Source: Dyadobacter soli (GTDB lineage Bacteria > Bacteroidota > Bacteroidia > Cytophagales > Spirosomataceae). Taken from it: a DNA stretch of 64,000 nucleotides. The notes under the pieces are model-generated. The model saw nothing but the letters and a program-made list of their open reading frames with translations, made no database searches and was not told the DNA's origin. Both the position numbers and the translations under genes were made by a program. The stretch covers positions 186,001 through 250,000 of the forward strand of contig NZ_FNAN01000006.1 of assembly GCF_900101885.1 (NCBI RefSeq). Direction: 5' to 3'. Below are positions 7,235 to 16,543 of this stretch, in pieces (the stretch's first letter is position 1; each line of letters begins with the position of its first letter).

Positions 7235-10159
7235 TTGTTAGAACTGAAAAGAAAGGCGATTATTATATCGTCGGTAGTTGCGGCGTTTCTCCTGTTCAGC
7301 ACTGTGGCATGTGTGCAGCAACGCTCCAAGGGTTCCGGGAAAAATCAGGGTAAGCTTAAAAGTTCGACTTCTGCAAAGCAATCAGCGGATTCCCTTCTTA
7401 CAGTGCAAAAACAAGCAGGTGCGGATACTTCCGGAACCGGCAAATCCGGCGCGTCCGTTCCAAGAGGTGGTGTGAATGCGGATAGTACGCTCACAGGCAA
7501 TGTGTTAGCTGCTGATTCTACTGCCGCCGACTCCCTTAAAAATCCGGACGATCTCGAAAATGCCGTAGAATATACCGCAGAGGATTCCACGATCATGGAC
7601 GCTGTTTTGAAGCAGGTGCATTTGTACGGCAATGCGGAAGTGAACTACGGAACGATCAATCTCAAAGCCAGCTACATTCGGCTTAACTGGGTTACCAACG
7701 AGGTTTACGCGATTGGCACCTATGATTCAACGGCCAAAAAAATGGCCGGGGAACCGATTTTTCAGGATGGGCCCGAAACGTATAATACCAAAGAGATAAG
7801 GTATAATTTCAAGTCCAAGAAAGCACTGATCCAGGGGATCGTCACCCAGGAAGGGGACGGTAATATCCGGGGAGAAAAGGTGAAAAAGGACACGGAGGGC
7901 AATTTTTACATCAGGCATTCTATTTACACGACCTGTAACCTCACGCACCCGCATTACTTCATCAATGCGCCGAAAATCAAGATGGTGAACAAGAAGCAGG
8001 TCATTTCGGGGCCATTCAACCTGGTGATCAGTGATGTGCCGCTGCCCATTGGGTTACCATTCGGTTTTTTCCCTTTTCCCAAAAAGAAAGAGAATGGAAC
8101 AAGCGGGGTAATCTTCCCGACATATGGCGAAGAGCCGAACGGACGCGGTTTTTACCTCCGCGACGGCGGTTACTATTTCGCGATCAGCGAGTATGTGAAT
8201 GCGATTATTACGGGGCAGATTTATTCCAATACCAGCTGGGGACTCAGGCTTACTTCGAGCTATATCAAGCGCTATCAGTATTCGGGTAACTTTTCGCTGG
8301 CTTTTAACAGGAATAAGTCGAGTGATGAGATCCAGAGGCGCATTGGTTCCGGGATCACCAACGATTTCAGCATCGTGTGGTCGCACGCTCCTAAACCGCG
8401 CGGCAACTCACAGTTTTCTGCGAATGTAAATGTGAGTAGCAATACTTATAACCAGCAGCAGGAAATCAATATAAATAAATATACCTCCAACGTAGCGAGC
8501 TCCTCGGTACAATACAACCGTACATTCGGGCAGTACATGCGAGCAGCCGGGTCGTTACGCGTGAACCAGAACTTCGGTCAGATCGACCCTAACCAAAATG
8601 GGAAGCGCACCGGCGGAAAGACCAACGTCTCGACCGATTTCAGTTTCGGCGTCAACCAGATCGCACCATTCGCATTGAAGGGTGGCCGCGGGCGCTGGTA
8701 TGAAAGCTTCCGTCTCGGGCTGGACTTCAATGGTAATTACGCATTAGCCAATGCATTGACGGCCATCGATACTTCTTACAACAGCCTGGGCTTCGTGGTA
8801 ACCGACGCCAAAATCGATACCTCGCGCCTCAACAAGACGAAAGTGGTGGCATTTAACCTGAACAACCTGCCCGACATGCTCAAAGACGCGCAGTTCACAG
8901 GCCGGTACAGTCTCCCTATTTCATTGCCTAACTTTAAGGTGCTGCGTTTTGTGAACATTACACCGAGCATGTCGTTGTCGGGAGAGGTATTTACCAAACA
9001 ATATAAGTACACCAAAACAGGCCGCGATTCGATCCGGATCGATACATTGAGAAAAGTAGGAACCGAGTATTCCTACAACTTTGGGGCCGGTATGAACACG
9101 CGTTTCTACGGGACGTTCTTCTTCGGCGGAAAGCGCCTGGAAGCGATTCGTCATACGGTAATTCCTTCGGTGTCATTCACTTATACACCTGATTTTACCG
9201 GGGAATCTTTTGGCTTTTACGAAAGGATCCAGGTAGAAGATCGTAAGGGTAATGTCCGCGACCTTTCGCTTTCCAGGTTCAGGGGCGTGGGCTCGGGCAT
9301 AGCAAACGGGCGTGCGTCGAGTGTCATTTCATTCAGTTTGAACAACTCGTTTGAAATGAAACTCAAAACCAAGAGCGATACCGCCGCGCAGCAGTTCGAG
9401 AAGGTATCGCTGCTGGATAACCTGAGTTTGGGCGGTAGCTACAACCTCCTCGCCGACTCATTGAATTTGTCGAACATTACCGTCAATGCCAACGCGCGGA
9501 TCGGTCGTAACCTGAACCTGAACTTCAACATGAACCTCGACCCGTACACCTACGTGGCGAACCCTAATATTGTTGGAAACCAGATGGGGACGAAAGTGAA
9601 CAAGTATGCGATCACTTCTGGGCAAGGCCTTGCCAATTTGCAGAGTTTAGGCTTTACATTAGGTACCAATTTTTCCCCCAAAAACAGCTCTTCCAACACC
9701 AATACCCCCAATAAACAACCGACTACCGATCCTAACGACCCCAATGCCGCGGCCAAAGAGGAGGCAAAGGAGTATATCGCTCAAAACCCCGATCTGTATG
9801 TGGACTTCAATATCCCGTGGAATGTGTCCCTGAACTACAACTTCGGGCTCACGAAACCGGGGTTATCAAAGGCTCAGATTATCCAGGCCGTGCAGGCTAC
9901 GGGGGACCTCAGTTTGTCCAAAAACCTGAAAGTGACCGTCAGTACCGGTTTCGACTTCGTGGCATTCCAGCCGACGATCACCCAGATAGGCCTCATGCGG
10001 GACCTGCATTGCTGGGACATGAGTTTCAACTGGACACCATTTGCAGGCAGCGCGGCCCGGGCGAGCAATTACAGCTTCACATTGAAAGTGAAGTCGGCGA
10101 TCCTGCAAGACCTGAAAGTAACCCGCCGCCGGTCATTCTACGACAGAGCTGCCTATTAA
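7235..10159 (+). CDS. LptD/OstA-like outer-membrane LPS assembly protein
   Basis: A 974-residue protein with an N-terminal hydrophobic segment, a Ser/Thr/Ala-rich linker to about residue 110, an OstA/LptA-like beta-jellyroll (about 115-260) and a large C-terminal beta-barrel rich in alternating aromatic strands. It would insert lipopolysaccharide into the outer leaflet with LptE. The frame is closed by TAA at 7232-7234, so no ATG precedes the hydrophobic segment; TTG at 7235 is the only start that keeps it, and an exact -7 box at 7201 fits. The N-terminus has a marginal lipobox (STVAC). A low-complexity Asn/Pro/Thr insertion near residues 810-850 is probably a surface loop. Confidence 0.85.
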   Translation: MLELKRKAIIISSVVAAFLLFSTVACVQQRSKGSGKNQGKLKSSTSAKQSADSLLTVQKQAGADTSGTGKSGASVPRGGVNADSTLTGNVLAADSTAADSLKNPDDLENAVEYTAEDSTIMDAVLKQVHLYGNAEVNYGTINLKASYIRLNWVTNEVYAIGTYDSTAKKMAGEPIFQDGPETYNTKEIRYNFKSKKALIQGIVTQEGDGNIRGEKVKKDTEGNFYIRHSIYTTCNLTHPHYFINAPKIKMVNKKQVISGPFNLVISDVPLPIGLPFGFFPFPKKKENGTSGVIFPTYGEEPNGRGFYLRDGGYYFAISEYVNAIITGQIYSNTSWGLRLTSSYIKRYQYSGNFSLAFNRNKSSDEIQRRIGSGITNDFSIVWSHAPKPRGNSQFSANVNVSSNTYNQQQEININKYTSNVASSSVQYNRTFGQYMRAAGSLRVNQNFGQIDPNQNGKRTGGKTNVSTDFSFGVNQIAPFALKGGRGRWYESFRLGLDFNGNYALANALTAIDTSYNSLGFVVTDAKIDTSRLNKTKVVAFNLNNLPDMLKDAQFTGRYSLPISLPNFKVLRFVNITPSMSLSGEVFTKQYKYTKTGRDSIRIDTLRKVGTEYSYNFGAGMNTRFYGTFFFGGKRLEAIRHTVIPSVSFTYTPDFTGESFGFYERIQVEDRKGNVRDLSLSRFRGVGSGIANGRASSVISFSLNNSFEMKLKTKSDTAAQQFEKVSLLDNLSLGGSYNLLADSLNLSNITVNANARIGRNLNLNFNMNLDPYTYVANPNIVGNQMGTKVNKYAITSGQGLANLQSLGFTLGTNFSPKNSSSNTNTPNKQPTTDPNDPNAAAKEEAKEYIAQNPDLYVDFNIPWNVSLNYNFGLTKPGLSKAQIIQAVQATGDLSLSKNLKVTVSTGFDFVAFQPTITQIGLMRDLHCWDMSFNWTPFAGSAARASNYSFTLKVKSAILQDLKVTRRRSFYDRAAY

Positions 10160-10179
10160 TCAGCTATTTGTGTAAAAAC

Positions 10180-10210
10180 AAAAATGGCCGTCCCAAAGGA
10201 ACGGCCACTG
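10180..10210 (-). terminator. terminator after the DUF1573 gene
   Basis: TGGCCGT (10185-10191) pairs with ACGGCCA (10201-10207). On the minus strand the stem is followed by a T-rich run, serving the DUF1573 gene; the site lies between convergent genes and may also stop lptD transcripts. Confidence 0.7.
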
Positions 10211-10229
10211 CAATGCTTGCGGAATATGC

Positions 10230-10628
10230 TTATTTCGAAGATGGCTTCGCTGCTGATTTCGGAACCACTTCTCCATTCAGGTAAAGGGTAATAGAACCAC
10301 CTTCCGTGTTACTGAAAACGGTCACAGGCTTGTTGAAAGGACCTGCCGCGGCCGCGTTGAAAGTAGCTTTAACCGAACCGGTTTTTCCTGGAAGTACCGG
10401 CTCTTTCGACCATACGGGTGTAGTACATCCGCATGAAACGGTTACGTTAGAAAGGATTACGGGATCTGAACCTGTGTTGGTGAATACAAATTCGTGTGTT
10501 ACAGGAGTGCCTTGTGGTACTTTGCCGAATTTGTGTGTTTCTTCTTTGAATTTCAGAACACCTTTCTGTGCAAAACTTACGGTGGTCAGCCCGAGGATCA
10601 ATACCAGCGCTGAAAAGAATACTTTCAT
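10230..10628 (-). CDS. DUF1573 exported protein
   Basis: A 132-residue exported protein with a clean signal peptide (about 1-20, ending VSFAQ). The rest is one Ig-like beta-sandwich with the DUF1573 signatures THEFVFTNTGSDPVILSNV and VSCGCTTPVWS, the latter holding a conserved Cys-Gly-Cys. These small domains are common in Bacteroidota and resemble ASH/MSP-type sandwiches; their function is not established. Monocistronic, convergent with lptD. Confidence 0.88.
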   Translation of the reverse strand: MKVFFSALVLILGLTTVSFAQKGVLKFKEETHKFGKVPQGTPVTHEFVFTNTGSDPVILSNVTVSCGCTTPVWSKEPVLPGKTGSVKATFNAAAAGPFNKPVTVFSNTEGGSITLYLNGEVVPKSAAKPSSK

Positions 10629-10728
10629 AGTTGTAACTATACTTTAAGTGGTGAAAAACTTACTGTTAAACAAGATTAATGCTTAAAAAGCTAAATATAA
10701 TAATCATTAACCAATATTAACAATGCCC

Positions 10729-10736
10729 CAAAAGTA
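10729..10736 (-). promoter_or_regulatory. -7 box for the DUF1573 gene
   Basis: On the minus strand the site reads TACTTTTG, an exact TAnnTTTG match, about 100 bases upstream of the DUF1573 ATG at 10628. No clear -33 element was found. Confidence 0.4.
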
Positions 10737-10770
10737 CGCGTTCCGATGCCCGGGTTATTATTTTCCTGCA

Positions 10771-10778
10771 TAATTTTG
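10771..10778 (+). promoter_or_regulatory. -7 box for the E1 dehydrogenase gene
   Basis: TAATTTTG matches TAnnTTTG exactly and lies 58 bases before the ATG at 10837. The -33 element is not convincing. Confidence 0.4.
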
Positions 10779-10836
10779 GCTTGCATTCAAAATAACGTAA
10801 TTTAACTTACGGATTAAAACCCATGATTTTTTGCAT

Positions 10837-13251
10837 ATGCTTCAAAATGATAGTTTGACCGGTTCCAGTGTTTTGAGTAAGGAGGATATTATCGATGATT
10901 ACCGCTTAGCATGCGAAAGTCGTCAGGTAAGTTTGCTGGGAAGGAAGGATACAATGGGCGGCCGATCTAAATTCGGGATTTTTGGAGATGGTAAAGAAGT
11001 AGCACAGATTGCACTTTCCAAAGTTTTTCAACCGGGTGATTTTCGCTCGGGATATTATCGGGACCAAACCATTGAAGCGGCTGTCGGGAATTTGACCTGG
11101 CAGCAATTTTTTGCCCAAATGTACGCCCACGCCGACCTCGAACACGAGCCTAACACCGGCGGACGCTCCATGAACGGCCACTTTTCGACCCGCTGGGTAG
11201 ATGAGAACGGCGACTGGCTCGATCAGACCAAATTGTACAATTCCGTTTGCGATATTTCTTCCACCGCCGGGCAGATCCCCCGCTCGGTAGGGCTCGGGTA
11301 TGCCTCTAAATTATACCGCGAAAACCCCGACCTGCATGGTATGACCACCTTTACCCGCAAGGGAAACGAAGTGGTTTTCTCGACAATCGGCGATGCTTCT
11401 ACTTCTCAGGGAATGTTTTGGGAAGCGATGAATGCGGCCGGTGTATTGCAGATTCCAATGATCGTTTCCGTATGGGATGATGGTTATGGAATATCGGTTC
11501 CTGTTGAATATCAGACCACTAAGGGTAGCATTTCAAAGGCATTGGCGGGATTGCAGCGCAATGAGGACGGCGAGGGCATCGAGATATTGACGGTGAATGG
11601 CTGGGATTATCCTGCGCTTGTTGAGACTTATCAAAAGGCAGCCAAAATCAGCAGGGAACAGCATGTGCCCGTGCTGGTACACGTTACCGAACTCACTCAG
11701 CCACAAGGACATTCTACATCAGGTTCACACGAGCGCTATAAATCGAAACAACGCCTCGCCTGGGAGCGTGAGCATGATTGCAATGTGCGTTTCCGCGACT
11801 GGATACTGAAAAACGGCTATGCCACCGACGAAGAGCTCGAAGAAATTGAACGCGAAGCCAAGGAAAAGGCCCTGCATGAGCGGAATGCGGCATGGCAGGC
11901 GTACCGGAAAGAGCTGGATGCGGAATTTAGCGATACAATCCAGCGCTTGCAGGCAGTAGCGGCAGGAAGTTCCTTCGCAGCGGAAGTGAACAATGCAATT
12001 CTCGAACTCCAAAAAACCTACCTGCCTGTGCGCAGGGATATGATCACGATCGTGCGCAAGGTTTTGAGGATTATCGGGAAAGAAGAGAATTCTGAAAAAT
12101 ATGCATTGCAGCGTTTTTTGCAGGATAATCTCGAAGTGAATAAAGAGCGCTTCAATACCCATCTGTATAGCGAAACACCTTATTCGCCCATGCTCGTGGA
12201 GCCGGTAAGCCCCACATTTTCGGAAAATAGCCCGACAGTGGACGGTCGCGAAGTGATACGTACCTATTTCGACGCGCTTTTTGCCAAAGACGAACGCGTT
12301 GTTGCGTTAGGCGAGGACATTGGCTTCATAGGCGATGTCAACCAGGGCTTTGCGGGCTTGCAGGAGAAATACGGCGAAATCCGCATTACCGACACAGGCA
12401 TCCGCGAAACGACAATCATCGGTCAGGGAATAGGAATGGCCATGCGCGGCCTGCGACCGATCGTTGAGATTCAATACTTCGATTACATTTACTATGCATT
12501 GGCGACGCTTACCGACGACCTTGCGTCGCTCCGGTATCGGACTGCCGGCGGCCAGCGTGCGCCGTTGATCATTCGCACGCGCGGCCATCGCCTGGAAGGT
12601 ATCTGGCATTCCGGCTCTCCCATGGGCACCATGCTGAGCAGCTTGCGCGGCCTGCACGTGATTGTCCCGCGGAACTTCACCCAGGCAGCGGGTTTTTACA
12701 ATACATTAATGAAAGGAGATGATCCTGCATTGATCGTAGAACCGCTGAATTCGTATCGTCAGAAGGAAGTTTTGCCCGATAATGTGGGTGATTATTACAT
12801 TCCGCTTGGCCAGCCTGAAATTTTAAGAGAAGGAAATGACCTCACAATTGTTACCTACGGCTCAATGTGTCGTATAGTAATGGAGGCCGCTTCTCAATTG
12901 CAGCATTCAGGAATTGAAGTTGAAATCATCGATGTGCAGACATTGCTGCCGTTCGATGTGGACAACCGGATAGTGGAGTCCATTAAAAAGACGAACCGGG
13001 TCATTTTCGCCGATGAGGACTTGCCCGGAAGTGCATCGGGTTTTATGATGCAGCAGGTTTTGGAAAAGCAGCAGGCTTACCGCTGGCTCGACTCGGCGCC
13101 GGTAACCATTGCAGCGAAAGATCACCGCCCGCCTTACGGTTCGGACGGGGATTATTTCTCAAAACCAAATATGGACGACATTTTTGAAACTGTTTACAAC
13201 ATCATGCGAGAAGCGGCACCAGATAAATATCCGGAGCTGTTTAACGTATGA
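10837..13251 (+). CDS. 2-oxoacid dehydrogenase E1, fused alpha and beta subunits (branched-chain type)
   Basis: An 804-residue single-chain E1. The alpha half (about 1-400) carries the thiamine diphosphate motif beginning at IGDASTSQG and ending in NAAG; the beta half (about 470-804) has VALGEDIGFIGDVNQGFAGL, the TDTGIRETTIIGQGIGMA cofactor-contact region and a transketolase C-terminal domain with EIIDVQTLLPFD. It would decarboxylate branched-chain 2-oxoacids and pass the acyl group to an E2 lipoyl protein in the cytoplasm. Alpha-beta fusions of this size are common in Bacteroidota. E2 and E3 are not nearby. ATG 10837 is preferred over the TTG two codons earlier. The stop lies 4 bases before the next ATG. 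Confidence 0.9.
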   Translation: MLQNDSLTGSSVLSKEDIIDDYRLACESRQVSLLGRKDTMGGRSKFGIFGDGKEVAQIALSKVFQPGDFRSGYYRDQTIEAAVGNLTWQQFFAQMYAHADLEHEPNTGGRSMNGHFSTRWVDENGDWLDQTKLYNSVCDISSTAGQIPRSVGLGYASKLYRENPDLHGMTTFTRKGNEVVFSTIGDASTSQGMFWEAMNAAGVLQIPMIVSVWDDGYGISVPVEYQTTKGSISKALAGLQRNEDGEGIEILTVNGWDYPALVETYQKAAKISREQHVPVLVHVTELTQPQGHSTSGSHERYKSKQRLAWEREHDCNVRFRDWILKNGYATDEELEEIEREAKEKALHERNAAWQAYRKELDAEFSDTIQRLQAVAAGSSFAAEVNNAILELQKTYLPVRRDMITIVRKVLRIIGKEENSEKYALQRFLQDNLEVNKERFNTHLYSETPYSPMLVEPVSPTFSENSPTVDGREVIRTYFDALFAKDERVVALGEDIGFIGDVNQGFAGLQEKYGEIRITDTGIRETTIIGQGIGMAMRGLRPIVEIQYFDYIYYALATLTDDLASLRYRTAGGQRAPLIIRTRGHRLEGIWHSGSPMGTMLSSLRGLHVIVPRNFTQAAGFYNTLMKGDDPALIVEPLNSYRQKEVLPDNVGDYYIPLGQPEILREGNDLTIVTYGSMCRIVMEAASQLQHSGIEVEIIDVQTLLPFDVDNRIVESIKKTNRVIFADEDLPGSASGFMMQQVLEKQQAYRWLDSAPVTIAAKDHRPPYGSDGDYFSKPNMDDIFETVYNIMREAAPDKYPELFNV

Positions 13252-13255
13252 TCGT

Positions 13256-13828
13256 ATGTATCGTTCAAAAGGAAAAAGAATCTTAGACATTTTACTGGCG
13301 GCAACGGGGCTACTCACCTCGTTGCCGCTTTTTATTGTGCTGCCGCCTGTTTTGTGGGTGTATTTCAAAGGTAACCCCTTCTTTGTGCAAGTCAGGCCGG
13401 GGTTGAATGCGCGGCTGTTTGCGATCTTGAAATTCAGGACAATGCATGGTAATGGGCGGCCCGCAGCTGGATTTGGCAAATTTCTGCGTAGATCGTCGCT
13501 CGACGAGTTGCCGCAGTTTTGGAATGTGCTGGTGGGAGAAATGAGCATCGTCGGCCCGCGCCCATTACTCGCCGAATATCTGCCTCTTTATAATGTAAAC
13601 CAACTTTCCCGGCATGCAGTGAAACCCGGTATGACGGGACTCGCGCAGATCAACGGACGGAATGCATTGAGCTGGGAAGAAAAGTTTGAATACGACCTTC
13701 ATTATGTGGAAAACCTTTCATTAGCGCTCGATCTTCGGATCATTTGTGCGACGATGGTCAACGCATTGTCGTTCCGCCAAACCGCGGCAACGGAAGCATT
13801 ACCATTTAAAGGAAATGAAGTATGCTGA
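13256..13828 (+). CDS. undecaprenyl-phosphate sugar phosphotransferase (bacterial sugar transferase, PglC-like)
   Basis: A 190-residue small-type initiating glycosyl-1-phosphate transferase. A single N-terminal membrane segment (about 10-30, ILLAATGLLTSLPLFIVLPP) is followed by LKFRTM, the RRSSLDELPQFWNVLVGEMS block, VGPRPLL and PGMTGLAQINGRN, all diagnostic. The short length without extra membrane helices is the PglC/WcaJ-core type. It would load the first sugar phosphate on undecaprenyl phosphate for a glycan or glycoprotein. ATG 13256 was chosen because it directly precedes the conserved start MYRSKGKRILD; an upstream extension would run into the E1 gene. It overlaps pglD-like by 7 bases. 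Confidence 0.9.
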   Translation: MYRSKGKRILDILLAATGLLTSLPLFIVLPPVLWVYFKGNPFFVQVRPGLNARLFAILKFRTMHGNGRPAAGFGKFLRRSSLDELPQFWNVLVGEMSIVGPRPLLAEYLPLYNVNQLSRHAVKPGMTGLAQINGRNALSWEEKFEYDLHYVENLSLALDLRIICATMVNALSFRQTAATEALPFKGNEVC

Positions 13829-14409
13829 TTTTCGGAGCGGGTGGCCACGCGAAGGTGGTACGGAGCATACTTGCGGCGCGTGGGGAGCATGTCGGCGGAG
13901 TATTTGATGATAATTGGCAAGAGAAAGCGCAGGGTAACCCAATGTTACGCGGTTATGATCCGATGTTTAAGCCACTCGAAAAGCTGATTATTGCGATTGG
14001 TAATAATTATGATCGTCGTAAAGTCGCAAAGAGTATTACGCATTCGTTTGGCAGAGGCATTCACCCTACCGCTATTGTCGATCGTTCGGTGAATGGCGGC
14101 GAAGGCATTGTTATCGTCCATAATGCGGTGGTACAAGCCGAATGTCGCATTGGCGATCATGTAATCATCAATACCGCGGCTATCGTTGACCACGAATGCA
14201 TTATTGATTCCTTCGCACACGTAGGCCCGGGCGCTACGCTGTGCGGGGGCGTGCATGTGGGCGAATGCGCGCTCGTGGGTGCAGGAAGCGTGGTATTACC
14301 AGGTGTAAAAATCGGCAGGGAATGTGTGATAGGAGCGGGCTCGGTGGTGACCTGCGATGTGCCCGATTTTGCGATAGTGGCGGGAAACCCCGCCAGAATT
14401 ATTCATTAA
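13822..14409 (+). CDS. sugar O/N-acetyltransferase, PglD/NeuD family
   Basis: At 195 residues, this has the N-terminal Rossmann-like part of PglD/NeuD proteins (LIFGAGGHAKVVRSIL, about 2-17) and a C-terminal left-handed beta-helix of hexapeptide repeats (about 95-195). IVDHECIIDSFAHVGPGATL carries the probable catalytic histidine pair, and the end GSVVTCDVPDFAIVAGNPAR is the family ending. It likely uses acetyl-CoA to N-acetylate a UDP-amino-sugar. Overlap with the sugar transferase and close spacing to the aminotransferase (12 bases) make a three-gene unit that matches pglC-pglD-pglE. Confidence 0.88.
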   Translation: MLIFGAGGHAKVVRSILAARGEHVGGVFDDNWQEKAQGNPMLRGYDPMFKPLEKLIIAIGNNYDRRKVAKSITHSFGRGIHPTAIVDRSVNGGEGIVIVHNAVVQAECRIGDHVIINTAAIVDHECIIDSFAHVGPGATLCGGVHVGECALVGAGSVVLPGVKIGRECVIGAGSVVTCDVPDFAIVAGNPARIIH

Positions 14410-14421
14410 TCAAAACACACT

Positions 14422-15555
14422 ATGCAATACAAAATCTATCTCTCGCCCCCGCACATGAGCGGGTGTGAGATGAAATACGTTCAGGAAGCATTTGACAGCA
14501 ACTGGGTAGCGCCCGCCGGACCGAATATCGATGCTTTCGAGGAAGAATTGTGCCGGTATACCGGCAGCAAGCATGCATTGGCGGTGTCATCCGGTACGGC
14601 CGCATTGCATTTGGCATTGCTATCGCTGGGCATCGGGCCGGGTGATATTGTACTTTGCCAGTCGCTTACATTCGTTGCTACGGCGAATCCAATCATGTAT
14701 GTGGGCGCGACGCCCGTTTTTATCGACAGCGAGCCGGTTACCTGGAATATGTGTCCCAATGCGCTGGAAGACGCTATCCTGCATTACATAAACCTCGGAA
14801 AAAGGCCGAAGGCAGTAATAGTCTTGCATTTGTACGGAATGCCTGCGATGCTTGACGAGATTTTGTATTTGTGTAAAAAATATGAAATCCCGCTCATTGA
14901 GGATGCCGCGGAGGCATTAGGCTCGGAATACAATGGCCGCAAGGTGGGGACCTTTGGTGATATCGGTATCCTGTCGTTCAATGGAAATAAAATCATCACA
15001 ACGTCCGGCGGAGGGGCTATGCTATCAGGTAACGCTCAGTACATTGAAAAAGCACGTTTTCTGGCGATGCAGGCCCGCGAGCCTGTCCGACATTATGAGC
15101 ACCGCGAGGTTGGATATAATTACCGGATGAGCAACATTTGCGCGGGAATCGGGCGCGGACAGTTGGAAGTGATTGATGAAAGGGTGAAGCAGCGCAGGGG
15201 TAATTTTGAGTTTTATTTTCAGCAGTTGAAAACCCTACGAGAAATAAATTTTCAGAAAGAGCCAATTGGCGTTTTTAGCAATAGATGGCTGACGGCAATG
15301 ACAATTAGTAGATCAGTAGCTAGTCGAGTGAATGTAAATACTATTCTTAATGAGTTGAATAACTACGGCATTGAATCCAGGCCGGTTTGGAAGCCAATGC
15401 ATCTTCAATCAATATATGCCTCACAAAAATATTTCGGTAATAATATATCGGGAACGTTGTATGAGCAAGGCATATGCCTTCCTTCTGGAACAGCCATGCA
15501 TGAGGCTGATTTAAGATATATATGCGGTATAATTCTAAACAAGTTACAACGCTAG
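14422..15555 (+). CDS. DegT/DnrJ/EryC1/StrS aminotransferase (PglE-like)
   Basis: A 377-residue PLP-dependent sugar aminotransferase. SGTAALHLALLSLG (about 57-70) binds the cofactor phosphate, IEDAAEALGSEYNG (159-172) is the PLP-ring motif, and K190 in SFNGNKIITTSGGGAM should form the Schiff base. It would aminate a UDP-4-keto-6-deoxy sugar; with the PglC- and PglD-like neighbours, the product could be a bacillosamine-type diamino sugar. The matching dehydratase (PglF) is missing here. The last 300 bases (15241-15540) are about 37% G+C by direct count, against 55% in 14881-14940, suggesting a mosaic 3' end. Confidence 0.88.
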   Translation: MQYKIYLSPPHMSGCEMKYVQEAFDSNWVAPAGPNIDAFEEELCRYTGSKHALAVSSGTAALHLALLSLGIGPGDIVLCQSLTFVATANPIMYVGATPVFIDSEPVTWNMCPNALEDAILHYINLGKRPKAVIVLHLYGMPAMLDEILYLCKKYEIPLIEDAAEALGSEYNGRKVGTFGDIGILSFNGNKIITTSGGGAMLSGNAQYIEKARFLAMQAREPVRHYEHREVGYNYRMSNICAGIGRGQLEVIDERVKQRRGNFEFYFQQLKTLREINFQKEPIGVFSNRWLTAMTISRSVASRVNVNTILNELNNYGIESRPVWKPMHLQSIYASQKYFGNNISGTLYEQGICLPSGTAMHEADLRYICGIILNKLQR

Positions 15556-15565
15556 TGCCACGAAC

Positions 15566-15596
15566 AAAAAAAGACCGCCGAAATGGGCGGTCTTTC
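15566..15596 (-). terminator. terminator between pglE-like and FKBP genes
   Basis: AAAGACCGCC and GGGCGGTCTTT flank a short loop. On the minus strand the stem ends in a run of seven T, suited to the FKBP gene that stops at 15615; the element sits between convergent genes. Confidence 0.8.
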
Positions 15597-15614
15597 AAGG
15601 CGATTTCGCGTTAA

Positions 15615-16472
15615 CTATTGGATTTCAATTTCAAATTGAAGCGGAGAATAAGGGAGAATCGTTTTGGTCCATGTTTTGCCATATCCTAATTTGGACGGGA
15701 ACAGGATTAATGCTTTTTCGCCTTTTCTCAATTTTCTGATTGCCCTGTCGAATCCAGGAATGGTGTTTGGGCTACCAGTGACGAAGCTGCTCGTATTTTC
15801 ATCGAATTTCGTGTCGTCGAGCAGCCTTCCTACATATTTTACATTCACCGATTTTCCTATTCCGATCGTGTCACCGGTTACAGTATTAGTTCTCACGATT
15901 ACGAGGTTGTCGGGTGTTCTTTCCGACACGGTATAACCTTTTTTAGCGATAAAATCGTCGATCTGCTGCGGCTCGGTACGCGTTTTGATAAATTCAACTT
16001 CAAGGCGGATAGGTGAATAAGCGGGGATATTCACCCTATCCACGGCACCTGAGGCCAGGTAGAATGGCAGATAGAATGTCGCTTTTTCGCCGGTTCTCAA
16101 TTTGAAAATTCCCAACTCAATACCTGGCCAGTATACACCACCGTAAACCGGTAGAGAAAATTCGGTTTTATTGTCCTCAGTAGAAGATATAACCTTGGTA
16201 CCATTCAGCAGATAGCCGGTGTATTTGATGGTCGCCGCGTCGCCGATCTGCGCTTTTAAGCCGGCTGGGTTTGCCTTTCTGATAATATAATAATAGCCGG
16301 CAGAATCTCTCACTGCCTTCGAGCCTAAGCTGTCGGCTTGCAATGCGGCCTGGATAGCTGTTTCATTTTCGGCGATCTTCTCCTCATCCCTATTCGTCAC
16401 ATCTTTCATACAAGACGACAAGCTGACGACCACAGTCAATAGGATACACCAAACCAGATTAATACGCTTCAT
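15615..16472 (-). CDS. FKBP-type peptidyl-prolyl isomerase lipoprotein with two FKBP domains
   Basis: This 285-residue protein has a lipoprotein signal peptide with lipobox SLSSC (Cys21). Two FKBP-like domains follow: the first at about 75-165 (GDAATIKYTGYLLNGTKV, IELGIFKLRTGEKATFYLP), the second at about 185-285 (IGKSVNVKYVGRLLDDTKFD, IPGFDRAIRKLRKGEKALIL, then LGYG). The second keeps the fuller active-site set; the first is divergent and perhaps structural. It would catalyse prolyl isomerisation of exported proteins while membrane-anchored. Monocistronic on the minus strand. Confidence 0.9.
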   Translation of the reverse strand: MKRINLVWCILLTVVVSLSSCMKDVTNRDEEKIAENETAIQAALQADSLGSKAVRDSAGYYYIIRKANPAGLKAQIGDAATIKYTGYLLNGTKVISSTEDNKTEFSLPVYGGVYWPGIELGIFKLRTGEKATFYLPFYLASGAVDRVNIPAYSPIRLEVEFIKTRTEPQQIDDFIAKKGYTVSERTPDNLVIVRTNTVTGDTIGIGKSVNVKYVGRLLDDTKFDENTSSFVTGSPNTIPGFDRAIRKLRKGEKALILFPSKLGYGKTWTKTILPYSPLQFEIEIQ

Positions 16473-16543
16473 TTCTTTTCTAAGTAATTAATGGGAATGT
16501 TTTAGTTTTTGGGTAGACTCTGTGTGCCCGGGATTGGTTGTAA

